Made by a program: the position numbers and the translations under genes. Positions 11,721 through 12,457 of a stretch of DNA of 12,457 nt are shown here, in pieces. Below the pieces are notes generated by a model that saw only the letters and a list, made by a program, of their open reading frames with translations, did no database searches and was not told the origin of the DNA. Position 1 is the first letter of the stretch. Each line of letters opens with the position of its first letter. The DNA lies in the NCBI GenBank assembly GCA_002746365.1, contig NVWZ01000026.1:16704-29160 (forward strand), written 5' to 3'. The DNA comes from Thiotrichaceae bacterium. Lineage in GTDB: Bacteria; Pseudomonadota; Gammaproteobacteria; SZUA-229.

Positions 11721-12457
11721 ATGTGTGTAACCTGCGGTTGCTCCGATAACGCTAAAGCGACAATAACAGATTTGGATAGCGGCAATGTCGTTACCCTTGA
11801 AGACCCTAATCAAAATCATGAGCACGCACATGACCATACGCATGACCATGACCATGATGATCACGGGCATTCTCATGATCACGTTCATGCACATGACCAC
11901 AGCGATGACCATGATCACACGCATGACCATAGCCAGCACGATCATGATCATGACCACGCACACGATCATAACCATGATGATGATCACGCACATACTCACG
12001 CCAGCATGCACGGCACAACCATTAGCCTTGAAGCTGAAATTCTGGCTAAAAATGATTTGCTTGCCGAACGCAATCGCGGCTGGTTTGATGGTAAAAACAT
12101 CTTAGCCCTAAACTTAGTCAGTTCTCCAGGCTCGGGTAAAACCACTTTACTTGAACGCACCATTACCGATCTTAAAGATGAGCTACCCATCAACGTGGTG
12201 GAAGGCGATCAGGAAACAGTAAATGATGCACAACGCATTAAAGCCACAGGCTGTCGCGTCGTACAAATTAACACTGGCACGGGCTGTCATCTTGAGGCTG
12301 ACATGCTGGCTCGTGGTATAAAAGAATTACAACCACCTGCTGACTCCGTATTAATGATTGAAAATGTTGGTAACTTAGTGTGCCCCGCGTTGTTCGACCT
12401 TGGCGAGAAGTGCAAAGTTGCCATCCTCTCGGTCACCGAAGGCGAAGACAAGCCCAT
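11721..12457 (+). CDS. hypB: Nickel-incorporation GTPase HypB with long His-rich segment, 3'-truncated by the window edge
   Basis: I translated this by hand from ATG 11721: 245 residues plus two bases, open to the right edge; only the end of the GTPase domain is missing. It begins MCVTCGC, the C2-x-x-C5-x-C7 high-affinity nickel motif. Residues 33-97 form a tract with 29 histidines in 65 positions, alternating mainly with Asp and Ala. The SIMIBI-type GTPase domain follows with P-loop PGSGKTT (136-142), the switch EGDQET (161-166), the metal-site C189-H190 in TGTGCHL, and ENVGNLVCPA (214-223). HypB hydrolyses GTP to hand nickel to HypA and the large subunit, and His-rich forms also store nickel. 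This protein thus combines three metal sites: CxxCxC, the His tract and the G-domain site. It starts one base after the hypA stop. Confidence 0.95.
   Translation, partial: MCVTCGCSDNAKATITDLDSGNVVTLEDPNQNHEHAHDHTHDHDHDDHGHSHDHVHAHDHSDDHDHTHDHSQHDHDHDHAHDHNHDDDHAHTHASMHGTTISLEAEILAKNDLLAERNRGWFDGKNILALNLVSSPGSGKTTLLERTITDLKDELPINVVEGDQETVNDAQRIKATGCRVVQINTGTGCHLEADMLARGIKELQPPADSVLMIENVGNLVCPALFDLGEKCKVAILSVTEGEDKP
11817..12011 (+). repeat. CAT/GAC low-complexity tract encoding the HypB His-rich segment
   Basis: About 195 bases built largely from alternating His (CAT/CAC) and Asp (GAC/GAT) codons, with imperfect CATGAC and GATCAT hexamers. Codon choice varies within the tract, so it is not a freshly expanded perfect microsatellite. 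The hexamer periodicity would allow in-frame gain or loss of His-x units. Open frames on the opposite strand here are by-products of this composition. Confidence 0.85.

Noticed and set aside
11697..12105. Methionine/valine- or threonine-rich open frames on both strands across the His tract of hypB
   Set aside because: They are by-products of the CAT/GAC codon repetition in hypB, which has the CxxCxC, P-loop and other GTPase motifs in its own frame.
1..12457. CRISPR array, insertion sequence, tRNA or rRNA genes, phage genes
   Set aside because: I saw no regularly spaced direct repeats, transposase or integrase motifs, cloverleaf-like sequences or rRNA-like stretches; the window is almost fully coding with recognisable hydrogenase-related genes.

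Overview
The window looks like a chromosomal segment of a moderately AT-rich bacterium, probably a gammaproteobacterium (for example a sulfur-oxidising or methane/methanol-using lineage; inference from protein character and base composition only). It carries the accessory and maturation half of a [NiFe]-hydrogenase locus. One sigma-54-type regulator gene runs leftward off the left edge. Every other gene runs rightward in one tight, probably single, transcription unit that continues past the right edge.

Layout. 1-1076 (minus): N-terminal 358 residues of a HupR/HoxA/NtrC-family activator with an intact AAA+ domain but a receiver that lacks the phosphoacceptor aspartate. 1077-1273: AT-rich divergent control region with a near-perfect FNR/ANR-type site (TTGAC-N4-ATCAA) and three TGCATA motifs. 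1274-2828: a TPR protein and two very small two-helix membrane proteins. 2866-5015: a NifU C-terminal domain fused to a Rieske [2Fe-2S] domain, then a six-bladed NHL-type propeller, joined by an ATGA overlap. 5023-12457: hypF, hypC, a GmhA-like SIS isomerase gene, hypD, hypE, an unrecognised gene (possibly FmdE-like), hypA and a 3'-truncated hypB with an extraordinary histidine tract.

How the genes fit together. HypF and HypE make the cyanide ligands from carbamoyl phosphate, HypC and HypD assemble the Fe(CN)2CO unit, and HypA and HypB insert nickel. The TPR, NifU/Rieske and NHL genes resemble the non-Hyp guild that, from general knowledge, accompanies group 2a and 1h uptake hydrogenases. They are more likely to serve electron transfer, FeS supply or complex scaffolding. 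No hydrogenase small or large subunit gene lies in the window, so the structural genes must be downstream, left of the regulator, or elsewhere.

Least explained parts: the two small membrane proteins, the GmhA-like enzyme with intact metal/catalytic residues between hypC and hypD, the gene between hypE and hypA, the degenerate receiver of the regulator, and the His-rich HypB. No tRNA, rRNA, CRISPR array, insertion sequence or convincing Rho-independent terminator was seen.
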